Of a DNA stretch of 64,000 nucleotides, positions 1 through 11,734 are shown piece after piece. How positions within the stretch are numbered: position 1 is the first letter of the stretch; every line of letters starts with the position of its first letter. Under the pieces are notes generated by a model that worked only from the letters and a program-made list of their open reading frames with translations, had not been told where the DNA came from and did no database searches. Source of the DNA: Flavobacterium sp. (GTDB lineage Bacteria; Bacteroidota; Bacteroidia; Flavobacteriales; Flavobacteriaceae); the NCBI RefSeq assembly GCF_039595935.1, contig NZ_JBCNKR010000004.1:495001-559000 (forward strand), in the 5' to 3' direction. A program made the translations under genes and the position numbers.

Positions 1-1487
1 TCTCCTGCATATTCTTTCTGCTGTAGCATCATTTGGCAGAATTCTAAAACCGTATCCCACTCATATTCTAACCATGCATTATATTCCATTCCCGGATCAT
101 AATCTGCGGGACGTTTCCATTCATATTCCGCAGGATTTGGCAAACCGAAATTTTCTAATTGTTCTGTGAATGATGCGCCGTTGTGATTCCAGTAAACTTT
201 GCTTCTTAATTCAGCATTTTTTTGAATGTTCAAATAATAATCTAGTTGCGATTTCATCATATCAAAATCACCGCTTTTTACCATCGGAAAATAAACCAAT
301 CGCTGATTTTGAGCCGTCATTGTTCCTCCGCCCCAGTTTCTAAAATCGGGTGTAAAATCTAAATCTTTATTGGTATAAACTGGATCAACCGTAAAAAGTC
401 CGCCGTTGAATTTTGTTGGATATTTTCCGTACGCATTGCATCCCAACATATATCGAAACAACTGATAATTCTGTCCGATTTGATAAACTGAATCTTTCTC
501 AATCGATTGATTTTTTTGAGTGAAAATAAAACTGCGGCTCCAGAAATTATTCCACCATTTTTGCGTGTTTTTTTCTGCTTGTTTGGCTGTGTTTTTATTT
601 TGAGAAATCAAACTTTTCAATCCGTTATTCCAAGTCAAAAAATCAGATTGGTTCGTATTTAAATATATTTCTAATGAATGTTTTTTCGATGGTTTTATAC
701 TTGATAAATTAAAACCTTTAAAATCGGTTGATTGGTATTTTCCTAAATACGTTCCGTTTGGTTTTAGATTATTTCCTGAGATAAATCCGCCGAAAGTCAG
801 ATTTGCAATCGGGTTCAGCATTTGGTCTTTAACCGATTCCATTTTTTGTTGTTTTACCGCTACATCAAAAACTGTATTTTCTCTGTTTCTGTGGTAAAAT
901 TTGATTCCGTTATTTTCAAACGAAATAGAATCTTTAAACATAATAAGTTCTCCTTGAGGCGCCCATTTATAGGAATTAGCGTTGTTTTCTTTTCCTTTCG
1001 GATAACGGTTCTGATAACGCCAGCTTTCATAAGAAGCCGTCATTTGCAACGCATTTTTACTTTCTAAATCGACATGAATAATCGGTTTAAAAACATCTAC
1101 CCAAAGTTTGATTTTAGTATCATTTTGTCCAACCAAGATATAACCATCTTTGAGTTTCAATTCCTGATGAAAACCGTCTTTCCCTTCAAACGGATTCGGC
1201 ATTAAAGTCACTTTTATACGACCTAATTTCAATAAGGTATTATGCTCATCGAAAGTCCCACTTCGTGAAAAATAAAAATACAAATCGCCTTTCTCCACCC
1301 AGACATTCATACCAATATCCCCGCCACCTAAAGGCATTGATTCTGATGAATTCTGACTTTGTGTTGTCCAAACCTGATTGTAATTATCAAGCGTAGGAAT
1401 TTGCGCTTTGAGATAAAGCGTTGTGAAGAGAAGTATGTATTTTATGTATTTCAATTTTATTGTTTTTTTAAAGTTTTTTTTTGTCAT
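1..1487 (-). CDS. DUF5703-type secreted glycan-degrading protein (3' end outside window)
   Basis: The frame stays open from an ATG at 1487 to the window edge, about 495 residues. The mature start, VWTTQSQNSSESMPLGGGDI followed by GMNVWVEKGDLYFYFS, is typical of the DUF5703 N-terminal domain, a secreted Bacteroidota family that sits with glycoside hydrolases. A Lys-rich n-region and a hydrophobic stretch ending near LYLKAQ form a signal peptide, so the product is probably periplasmic or on the surface. The ATG lies inside the arm of an inverted repeat (1480-1511); an in-frame TTG at 1454 still leaves a signal-like start, so the true start is uncertain. It is the last visible gene of the same-strand carbohydrate run. 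The catalytic activity is unknown to me, and the C-terminal part cannot be seen. Confidence 0.75.
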   Translation of the reverse strand, partial: MTKKNFKKTIKLKYIKYILLFTTLYLKAQIPTLDNYNQVWTTQSQNSSESMPLGGGDIGMNVWVEKGDLYFYFSRSGTFDEHNTLLKLGRIKVTLMPNPFEGKDGFHQELKLKDGYILVGQNDTKIKLWVDVFKPIIHVDLESKNALQMTASYESWRYQNRYPKGKENNANSYKWAPQGELIMFKDSISFENNGIKFYHRNRENTVFDVAVKQQKMESVKDQMLNPIANLTFGGFISGNNLKPNGTYLGKYQSTDFKGFNLSSIKPSKKHSLEIYLNTNQSDFLTWNNGLKSLISQNKNTAKQAEKNTQKWWNNFWSRSFIFTQKNQSIEKDSVYQIGQNYQLFRYMLGCNAYGKYPTKFNGGLFTVDPVYTNKDLDFTPDFRNWGGGTMTAQNQRLVYFPMVKSGDFDMMKSQLDYYLNIQKNAELRSKVYWNHNGASFTEQLENFGLPNPAEYEWKRPADYDPGMEYNAWLEYEWDTVLEFCQMMLQQKEYAG

Positions 1488-1585
1488 TTCGACTGAAAGG
1501 AGAAATCACACCCGTAACCACAAAGATTGTCGTTTACTGTTGCAGAATTTCTAGTGTGATTTCTCCTTTCAGTCGAAATGACAAA
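1480..1585. repeat. Family A palindromic element, copy 1
   Basis: Two perfect 32-nt inverted arms (1480-1511 and 1554-1585) begin with TTTGTCATTTCGACTGAAAG and enclose a 42-nt loop containing CAAAGATTG. The unit resembles those at 10301-10410 and 13455-13559. The arm on the gene side contains the ATG of the DUF5703 gene. Confidence 0.9.
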
Positions 1586-1633
1586 CTAGATGCCAAAACT
1601 CATAACTCATAACTCATCATTCAAAATTCACAA

Positions 1634-3058
1634 TTACCATTCGTCAGTTCTAAACGATGAAACTGGCAAACCTCCTGCACTAAACAATTCCGCTTTAGCG
1701 AAATCTTTCCATAAATAACGAACTGCAACTGGATTCTTTACTTTCTCAGAAGTCAGAACTACTGATTTTCTTCTTACTACTGTCTTCGCTGGATAAAAAA
1801 CTTTGTCTTCTCCTGCGATTTCAAAACCTAAAACTTCTTTATCATAAGAGGTAATTCCGTTTGTAACATCATCAAAAGAAACGGTTACAGCGCCATCTTT
1901 TATTTCCATCGATTTGTATTTCGGACTTTCGAATTCGAAACCTTCAATTCCATAAGTTCTTGCCAAAGCCTGAAAAGCCAGACGATTCCCGCCTTTTTCT
2001 TTATCCATTGGATGAATGTTATTTTCTTCTCCAACATCCATTAAAACTGTCATTGCTGAATTCGGAATTTCCTTTGAAGCCTTAAACTGTGCCTCTCTCA
2101 AATAAGCCGAATTGTATTTTTCCTGATAATCTTTTGGATGAAATGAAGCGTAATTAAACGGCGCAATCTGAGCGAAATAAAAAGGAAAATCTCCCTGATT
2201 CCACAACGTTCTCCAACTTGAAACCATTTTTTTCATCAATGCAGTATATTCAGAAGCTCTTTCATAATTCGATTCTCCCTGATACCAAATACAGCCTTTG
2301 ATTCCGTAACCAATTACAGGCGAAAGCATTCCATTAAACAAAGTCGTAGGAACACGATTTGGATCTTTTCCTAATTCTTCTTTTGTGGTCGGAATTTTAG
2401 CACTTGAAAAATCTTTCAGCATTTCTTTATTCATCCACGCTTCCATGCTCGAACCTCCGTACGAAACGTGAATTAAGCCAACTGGAACATCTAAAACTTC
2501 CTGCAAAAGCGATCCAAAATACCAAGCTGTTGCACTAAAATTGGATGTTGATTTTGGAGAAGCTTCTTCCCATTTTCCTTCGAAATCTTGTAAAGGTTCT
2601 AAAACCGTTGCTCTAGGAATCGTAATTAAACGAATGTTTTTATTCGTTGATCTTACAATAATTTCGTTTCCATTTTTAACTGGCTGTCCCTGAAAACCTT
2701 TTAAAGGCATTTCCATATTCGATTGTCCCGAACAAAGCCACACTTCTCCCAACAAAACATTTTTGATGGTTACTTTTTCATTTCCTTCTGAAACTTCAAT
2801 CGTGTAAGGTCCGCCAAAAGAAACCGTTTTTAATTCTGTTTTCCATTTACCTGAAGTGTCTGCTTTTACTTTATAAGTTTTAGAATCCCATGACGTTTTG
2901 ATTACAATGTTAGCGTTCTTTTCTGCCCAACCCCAAATTGGTGCGTTGGATTTTTGCTGTAACATCATATTATCAGTAAACAATGCTGGCAGTTTGATTT
3001 TGGCATTGATTTGAAAGCTCGCTAAAACTGTTAATAATGCAATAATTGATTTTTTCAT
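1634..3058 (-). CDS. SGNH/SASA-family carbohydrate acetylesterase
   Basis: This 474-residue secreted protein belongs to the sialate O-acetylesterase (SASA, PF03629) group, which removes acetyl groups from glycans. A signal peptide covers about residues 1-19. The nucleophile motif GQSNMEMP is at 111-118 (Ser113), WYQGESN is at 258-264, and the late Asp/His pair is in VLMDVGEENNIHP (D341, H349). The length fits the family. It lies between the DUF5703 and GH106 genes on the same strand, so its likely role is to deacetylate a pectic oligosaccharide before the glycosidases act. RG-I and RG-II are both acetylated in nature; the actual substrate here is inferred, and sialic acid is unlikely given the neighbours. 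Confidence 0.88.
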   Translation of the reverse strand: MKKSIIALLTVLASFQINAKIKLPALFTDNMMLQQKSNAPIWGWAEKNANIVIKTSWDSKTYKVKADTSGKWKTELKTVSFGGPYTIEVSEGNEKVTIKNVLLGEVWLCSGQSNMEMPLKGFQGQPVKNGNEIIVRSTNKNIRLITIPRATVLEPLQDFEGKWEEASPKSTSNFSATAWYFGSLLQEVLDVPVGLIHVSYGGSSMEAWMNKEMLKDFSSAKIPTTKEELGKDPNRVPTTLFNGMLSPVIGYGIKGCIWYQGESNYERASEYTALMKKMVSSWRTLWNQGDFPFYFAQIAPFNYASFHPKDYQEKYNSAYLREAQFKASKEIPNSAMTVLMDVGEENNIHPMDKEKGGNRLAFQALARTYGIEGFEFESPKYKSMEIKDGAVTVSFDDVTNGITSYDKEVLGFEIAGEDKVFYPAKTVVRRKSVVLTSEKVKNPVAVRYLWKDFAKAELFSAGGLPVSSFRTDEW

Positions 3059-3074
3059 TTTTTATTTATTTTTT

Positions 3075-3210
3075 GCCACAGATTAGAGGATTAAAAAGGA
3101 TTATTAGTTTTAGTTATGTCAGGCTGAGCGAAGTCGAAGCCCGATTCCAATTGAAGCGCCCTTCGACTTCGCTCAGGGTGACAATCCAAATAATCATTTT
3201 AATCTGTGGC
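3075..3210. repeat. Nested palindromes (family D around a GAGCGAAGTCGAAG hairpin)
   Basis: Outer arms GCCACAGATTA (3075-3085) and TAATCTGTGGC (3200-3210) enclose a 22-nt inner inverted repeat (3118-3139 and 3161-3182, 20 of 22 paired) built on CTGAGCGAAGTCGAAG. One element appears to sit inside another, between the GH106 and esterase genes. Confidence 0.85.
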
Positions 3211-3216
3211 TAACAT

Positions 3217-6200
3217 TTATTTCTCCTGTAAAATCACAACCGGCCCAAATAACCCCGCTTTCAACAACGGTTCTCCTTCTAATCTAAATGGCGCTGTTGT
3301 CCACGTTAATTTTTCTTCTTTTGGCAATTTTTGATCGCCAATTAATCTATTTGCCCAAGTATTTGTAACTTTTATTTCTATCGTGTTTTTTCCTTTTTGT
3401 AAAGCTTTTGAAATGTCTGTTTTGAAAGGAAAAGTCCAAAGCGTTCCGCAATCTTTTCCGTTGATTTTGATTTCGGCAATATTGGCCATTTCACCTAAAT
3501 CCAGCCAGATTTTATTGGTTTCTTTTCCTTTCCAAACGAATTCTTTTTTGTAAACTACAGTTCCAGAATAATACTTAATCTGATCATTTTCAGAAGTGCT
3601 CCAGTCGAAAAGTTTGTTTGTTTTTACCACTTCTTTTGGCCCTTTAAATTCTGTATCAAATTGTAATTCCCAATTTTCATCTAAAGTCTGAACTTTTTCA
3701 AACTCAGATGATTTTCCTTGCGCTAAAACTTCTTTTGTTCCATCCTTAAAAATCACAAAACCAGATTCGTTCGCATCTAAACTTATCGAAACAATTGTTC
3801 TTCCGTTTTCTATTTTCCAATTGGCTAAAGCCGAAGTTTGATCTGTTACAGGATTGTACCATTTAGGAACTTTTCCAGCTATTCTGAAAGACGCATCAAA
3901 AGAACGTTTTTCTGCTTTTTGATTGGAAATGAAATAAATATCTTCAGTATACGATTTACGATGTGCCCACGCCAATGTTTCTGAATCAGCTCGGTTTAAA
4001 TTTGGAAAATAAACGTCTTGTGTGACTCCGATAGAAGTAAAATCATTGCCTAAATATGGCAATTTAACAACTGTTCCTTTTCCTATTTTCCATGTTGAAG
4101 AATTGTTGTTATTCCAAATTTCATCAATTACATTTTGCCATTTCTTTTGATCGGTTTCTGATTGAATTCCCGGTTGAAGATTTGGTTTTTCATCTACAAA
4201 AATAGTTCCACCATCTTTTACCAACTGCAATATTTTTTCGGCAGAAGCCAAAGAAAGCATCTTATTCGGTGCCATTTTATGACTTCCAGGAAAGAATAAA
4301 GCACCATATTCAATTCCACCTTCAAATGAGATTTTTCCGTTTACTACTTTCGCTCTATTAATTAAAACATCAGCATTAAAAGAATCATATTGATAACCAT
4401 TTAGCGGATTAATCCATTGTGATAAATCGGTGATATTTTTAGAATAGGTCACTTCTTTTGGCATTTTAGCCGTTGGCTGACCTTCATTTTCTAAACGGAT
4501 TTTCTCGCTTGCCAATCTTTCCTTTCCGAAAACATTCGGAATAAAAGGTACTAATCTATCGGGAACAAAAGAACGAGAAGGAAAATCTTCTCCAATAAAA
4601 ACCGCCAAATCAATTACAGGTTTTCCTTTTTGCAATTGAAACTGTACTCTTTGACAATAATCAAACCATGCTTGCCCAGGTTTCCACCAAGTTTGATCTC
4701 TTTGGAAAAAAGTCCCGATATCGTCTAAAGTCATTCCTGGCTTTCTATCCGTCCACGGATTATGCACAAAAACGTGATAGAATAAACGATTGATTCCTAA
4801 AGCATAATTGCGGTCTGCCGTTGTTTTTAAATTTCCGGGATGTTCGTCCCAATCCATTCGCAGAGCGGTAAAAGATTCTGCCTGAATAATATCTTTTCCA
4901 TAAATATGTCCGCCCGAAATGGCATCGACCATATCAAAAGGTTTATCATGCGTTGGACTTTTCAGCCAAAACTCTCCACTTGGGTAATCAACATATTTAT
5001 AATGAAGTAACGCGTCGCTGGTTACAACTGGCGCTACATTTTCTGCACTTAATTTTATGTTGTTTTCTTTTGCGATTTGCGCTACAGTTCCGTAGAAATT
5101 ATCAGCAACTAAATCGGCAATTGTTTTCCTAATATCGTATAAAACTTTCTCTGAAAAATCGGCACTTTCTACGGGAATTCCTGCCATAACTGGAAGATAA
5201 TCTAGAAGATCGTAGCCGCGTCTCTTTTTAAATTCAGCCTGAAAAACCGAAGACCAGTTTTGGCTTCCACATTCCCAGCTATCAAAATGAAGAATTTCTA
5301 AAACTTTTGAAGCCAGTTCTGGGCCAGCAGAACGAACAGCTTCTCCAAACCAATGATCCAACTGAAAACGAATTAACTCGGGATTAAATTTGTCTACTTC
5401 CAACCCTTTTCCTGCTCCGCCAGTTGCATTTTCATGTCCAGTAGAAGTATGCCCCATTCGGATAATTTTCCATTTTCCTTTTGGTGCTTTCCAATTTAAG
5501 TTTCCATCAGCATCAACAAAATTGGAAATATTGATAATTTCTGATTTTTTGAATGCATCAGAATTTGGAATTTCTTTTTCAGTAGTCTGCAGAGTCAAAC
5601 GCCAAATTGCTCCCGATTTTCCTTCGTAATTATTAATCAGTGATTGGTTCGAAAGTGTAATTTTACTCACTTTTAAATTCTGTTTCCACTTCGCAAAATC
5701 TAAATCTTCAGCGCCGGGTTCTGTTCCCTTTGGATCATAAACAAATCTGAAATATTTTGCCGTAAAAGGCGTAATAGTATGTGTATTGGGGAAATCCATG
5801 TCTTGCCAGCCGTGACGCGGTGCAATCATTCTTTCGTGGAATCTAAAATTAACTCCGTCATCACTCACTTCTACAATTAGACGTTGCGCCTGAAAATCTC
5901 TTCCTTTGGTTTCAATGACAATAGATTTACAGGTAAAAGGCTGTGCAAATTCATACTGAATCCATCCTGAATCGGCAAACTTGAAGTTCTCGTCTTTTTT
6001 AGGATCTGCCAAAAACAATGCATCGGTGTTATTGGAGGTAGTTACTTTTGGCAATTGCATTTGCGAAGTGATTTGATATTCTTTTACCTGAATCGCAAAA
6101 GTGGCAATGTCTTTATAATAGTCTTTGTAGTGCGCTGGAACTGGCAGCTTTGAAGTTATTTTTTTCCCACCTAAAATTTCAGTTGTTGACCAGACTACTT

Positions 6201-6606
6201 TTTGCATCGACATTTCTGGCGTAATCCACGGCCCACCTGCAACTGCAAATCCGTCTGCTCCATGAAAAGCTAGTTTTAATCCTAAACGATCGGCTTCTTT
6301 AAAAGCCCAATGAATCATATCCCAAAACTCCGGACTCAACTGCAAAACCGGCGGCTCTATCAATGGCGGATTGGCTGGTCCTTTGATCGTCATTAGATAA
6401 GCGCCCGCAATTCCAGCATATTTCATCGCTTCTAAGTCGGCTGTAATTCCCACTTTAGAATACGCCGATTTCATCCAATACCAATACACCCAAGGCCTTG
6501 AGGATTCTATTGTTGGTTGAAAAGTGGTTTCTTTTTTATGGACTTCTTGTGCGGAGACTAGGCTTGCAAGAAGAAGGATAAAAAAGAGGTGTTTTTTTTG
6601 AAACAT
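3217..6606 (-). CDS. GH106-family alpha-L-rhamnosidase
   Basis: This 1129-residue secreted protein has a signal peptide at about 1-19 and a GH106-like N terminus (RPWVYWYWMKSAYSKVGIT, then DLEAMKYAGIAGAYLM, about 37-72). The family hydrolyses alpha-L-rhamnosides in rhamnogalacturonan. Candidate catalytic carboxylates are E445 in HFDSWECGSQNW and E577 in IIQAESFTA, a spacing that fits the family as I know it. A discoidin-like insert is near 205-320, and the C-terminal ~200 residues look like a galactose-binding beta-sandwich (WLDLGEMANIAEIKINGKDC). The gene follows GH2 and precedes the esterase with palindrome-filled gaps, consistent with one transcript. I am fairly sure of the family; the exact linkage is not determinable. 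Confidence 0.9.
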   Translation of the reverse strand: MFQKKHLFFILLLASLVSAQEVHKKETTFQPTIESSRPWVYWYWMKSAYSKVGITADLEAMKYAGIAGAYLMTIKGPANPPLIEPPVLQLSPEFWDMIHWAFKEADRLGLKLAFHGADGFAVAGGPWITPEMSMQKVVWSTTEILGGKKITSKLPVPAHYKDYYKDIATFAIQVKEYQITSQMQLPKVTTSNNTDALFLADPKKDENFKFADSGWIQYEFAQPFTCKSIVIETKGRDFQAQRLIVEVSDDGVNFRFHERMIAPRHGWQDMDFPNTHTITPFTAKYFRFVYDPKGTEPGAEDLDFAKWKQNLKVSKITLSNQSLINNYEGKSGAIWRLTLQTTEKEIPNSDAFKKSEIINISNFVDADGNLNWKAPKGKWKIIRMGHTSTGHENATGGAGKGLEVDKFNPELIRFQLDHWFGEAVRSAGPELASKVLEILHFDSWECGSQNWSSVFQAEFKKRRGYDLLDYLPVMAGIPVESADFSEKVLYDIRKTIADLVADNFYGTVAQIAKENNIKLSAENVAPVVTSDALLHYKYVDYPSGEFWLKSPTHDKPFDMVDAISGGHIYGKDIIQAESFTALRMDWDEHPGNLKTTADRNYALGINRLFYHVFVHNPWTDRKPGMTLDDIGTFFQRDQTWWKPGQAWFDYCQRVQFQLQKGKPVIDLAVFIGEDFPSRSFVPDRLVPFIPNVFGKERLASEKIRLENEGQPTAKMPKEVTYSKNITDLSQWINPLNGYQYDSFNADVLINRAKVVNGKISFEGGIEYGALFFPGSHKMAPNKMLSLASAEKILQLVKDGGTIFVDEKPNLQPGIQSETDQKKWQNVIDEIWNNNNSSTWKIGKGTVVKLPYLGNDFTSIGVTQDVYFPNLNRADSETLAWAHRKSYTEDIYFISNQKAEKRSFDASFRIAGKVPKWYNPVTDQTSALANWKIENGRTIVSISLDANESGFVIFKDGTKEVLAQGKSSEFEKVQTLDENWELQFDTEFKGPKEVVKTNKLFDWSTSENDQIKYYSGTVVYKKEFVWKGKETNKIWLDLGEMANIAEIKINGKDCGTLWTFPFKTDISKALQKGKNTIEIKVTNTWANRLIGDQKLPKEEKLTWTTAPFRLEGEPLLKAGLFGPVVILQEK

Positions 6607-6959
6607 TTTTGTTGTTTTTATTTCGTTTGTAAACCCGACAGGTTTTTGAAACCTGTCGGGTTTGATGTGTTATTTCTTATTTAAAACATAGCCAATGGTT
6701 TCAACGATTGTGACGCAACGTGATTTCTCCATGCGTTTCCCGAGGTTGAAACCTCGGGCTATGTTTGATAATCTTTGTCGAATTTCTTATGTGATTTGCT
6801 TCGTCTGTTCGCTATCGCTCGGGTCTCGTCCCTCAAAATGACAAACTATATCTTAAATTTTTATTTTTTATAAAATCTGCCTAATCTGCAAAATCTGCGA
6901 GAGTAAATTTTTCCCGCAGATTTAGCAGATTTTTTTTATTTTTTTAATTCTCAATCACT
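6607..6959. repeat. 353-bp gap filled with palindromic elements
   Basis: No gene is visible here. In order it holds a family B hairpin (6631-6663, CCGACAGGTTTTTGAAACC core), a CCCGAGGTTGAAACCTCGGG hairpin near 6739, a degenerate family A-like segment ending in CAAAATGACAAAC near 6845, and a family C hairpin with arms 6883-6899 and 6915-6931 (AATCTGCAAAATCTGCG type). It separates GH2 from GH106. Confidence 0.85.
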
Positions 6960-10410
<3,451 letters not shown>

Positions 10411-10467
10411 TGTGTCTTTATTTATCTTCTGGTCGTTAAACCTGACAGGTTTAAAACGTACTTTATC

Positions 10468-11592
10468 TTAATTCTTCTTCTTTTTCTCTGGCGGAGCCAC
10501 AAAATTTAATTTGCTTTTCCCTAAATCTTTCGAAGTTGCAATTGCAATTCCTCTTTGTTCTGCTTTATTAACGGCACAATAAAAATGATACACGACGCCA
10601 TCATGTTTTACTACAAATGATTTATGCGCAAACAAATCATCATAAGGTTCTGATGATTTTACTAAGTCATCGCCTTTCCAGTCCGTCCAGTTCACTAAAT
10701 CATTTGAAACGGCAAAACGGTTAAATGCGCCTTGATTCCAACCCGTCCAAAAAGCTCCGAAATAAAACATCACCCAAGTGTCATTAATTCGCTGAATATA
10801 AGCATCTCCCGAAATTCCTTTATGATGATTGATTAATGGTTTATCGCCATAACGCTTCCATGTTTTCATGTCGTTTGAAACCGCCATCGCGATACGCTCC
10901 GCACCTTTAGCAGGATTTAAACTATCGCCTCGGGCATTGTAATACATGATAAAATTGTGTCCTGTCAATTTATCTTTATCGCGAATTACACTGTTTTTGT
11001 ACATCGTACTATTGTCCCACCATCTGGCGTCTTTATCTTTTGGCGTTAAAACCGGGTTCTCTAATCTTTGAAATTCATGCGGTTTTGTGGGAGCTTCTTT
11101 GGTATACGCCATTCCGATTGATAAAACACCTGCTTCGTAACCTTTGCTGTCTCCGCCAAAATAACTCATCCAGTATTTGCCATCATATTTTTCCCATTCG
11201 TAGCTTCCGCCCCAAGTTAAATCCTGCAACGAAATATATCCTGCTTTTTGGTTAACATCCCAATGTTTTTCGTTTTCTGAGAAAGACATTACTTTTCCAA
11301 GATGTTTCCAGTCTAAAAGATTATCGCTTTCTGCTAACCATGTTTCATAACCTCTTCCATCGTAAATTAAATACGTCATGTACCATTTGCCATCTTTTCT
11401 AAATACACTCGGACAATCCATTTTGTATGAGTTGTCTGTAGGAACCATCACCAAACCGTATTTATAAGGCGTTTTGATTTCTTCGTAAATCTCCTGCATT
11501 ACGGTTTCGGTAATTTCTCTTTTCTTGTATTTGGTTGCACAGCTTGTTATGGTAAGTGCCGAAATGGTTAAGATTAGGTATTTAATTTTCAT
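10468..11592 (-). CDS. Lipoprotein five-bladed beta-propeller glycosidase (GH43/GH32/GH117-like)
   Basis: The 374-residue protein starts with a type II signal (ISALTITSCATK, Cys at about 18), so it is probably a lipidated enzyme. Repeated propeller strands are visible: DCPSVFRKDGKWYMTYLIYD, ETWLAESDNLLDWKHLGKVM, YEWEKYDGKYWMSYFGGDSK, SNDMKTWKRYGDKPL and SNDLVNWTDW. These resemble GH43/GH32/GH117-clan propellers, in which an early Asp (here in KMDCPSV) is often catalytic. The subfamily cannot be set from sequence alone; arabinofuranosidase, xylosidase, galactosidase and other exo-activities remain open. It lies between the GH2 gene and a second propeller enzyme on the same strand, consistent with a role in stripping side-chain sugars. 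Confident in fold, not in substrate. Confidence 0.72.
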   Translation of the reverse strand: MKIKYLILTISALTITSCATKYKKREITETVMQEIYEEIKTPYKYGLVMVPTDNSYKMDCPSVFRKDGKWYMTYLIYDGRGYETWLAESDNLLDWKHLGKVMSFSENEKHWDVNQKAGYISLQDLTWGGSYEWEKYDGKYWMSYFGGDSKGYEAGVLSIGMAYTKEAPTKPHEFQRLENPVLTPKDKDARWWDNSTMYKNSVIRDKDKLTGHNFIMYYNARGDSLNPAKGAERIAMAVSNDMKTWKRYGDKPLINHHKGISGDAYIQRINDTWVMFYFGAFWTGWNQGAFNRFAVSNDLVNWTDWKGDDLVKSSEPYDDLFAHKSFVVKHDGVVYHFYCAVNKAEQRGIAIATSKDLGKSKLNFVAPPEKKKKN

Positions 11593-11647
11593 TTTTATGT
11601 TTTTTTTGCCACGAAGGCACTAAGGCTCTTTTTTTTTTTATTTTTTG

Positions 11648-11734
11648 TTTCACGCAGATTTTACAGATTTAAGCAGATTATTAATTGATTTTTATCTGCG
11701 TTAATCAGCCAAAATCTGCAAAATCTGCGTGAAA
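11648..11734. repeat. Family C palindrome abutting a stop codon
   Basis: Arms 11648-11670 and 11712-11734 (TTTCACGCAGATTTTACAG type) pair at 22 of 23 positions. The right arm ends one base before the stop codon of the upstream minus-strand gene (11737-11735), so a hairpin would form directly at the 3' end of that reading frame. Confidence 0.88.

Noticed and set aside
822..1067. Open frame on the plus strand inside the DUF5703 gene
   Set aside because: It is antisense to a long, well-conserved minus-strand gene and has no recognisable motif.
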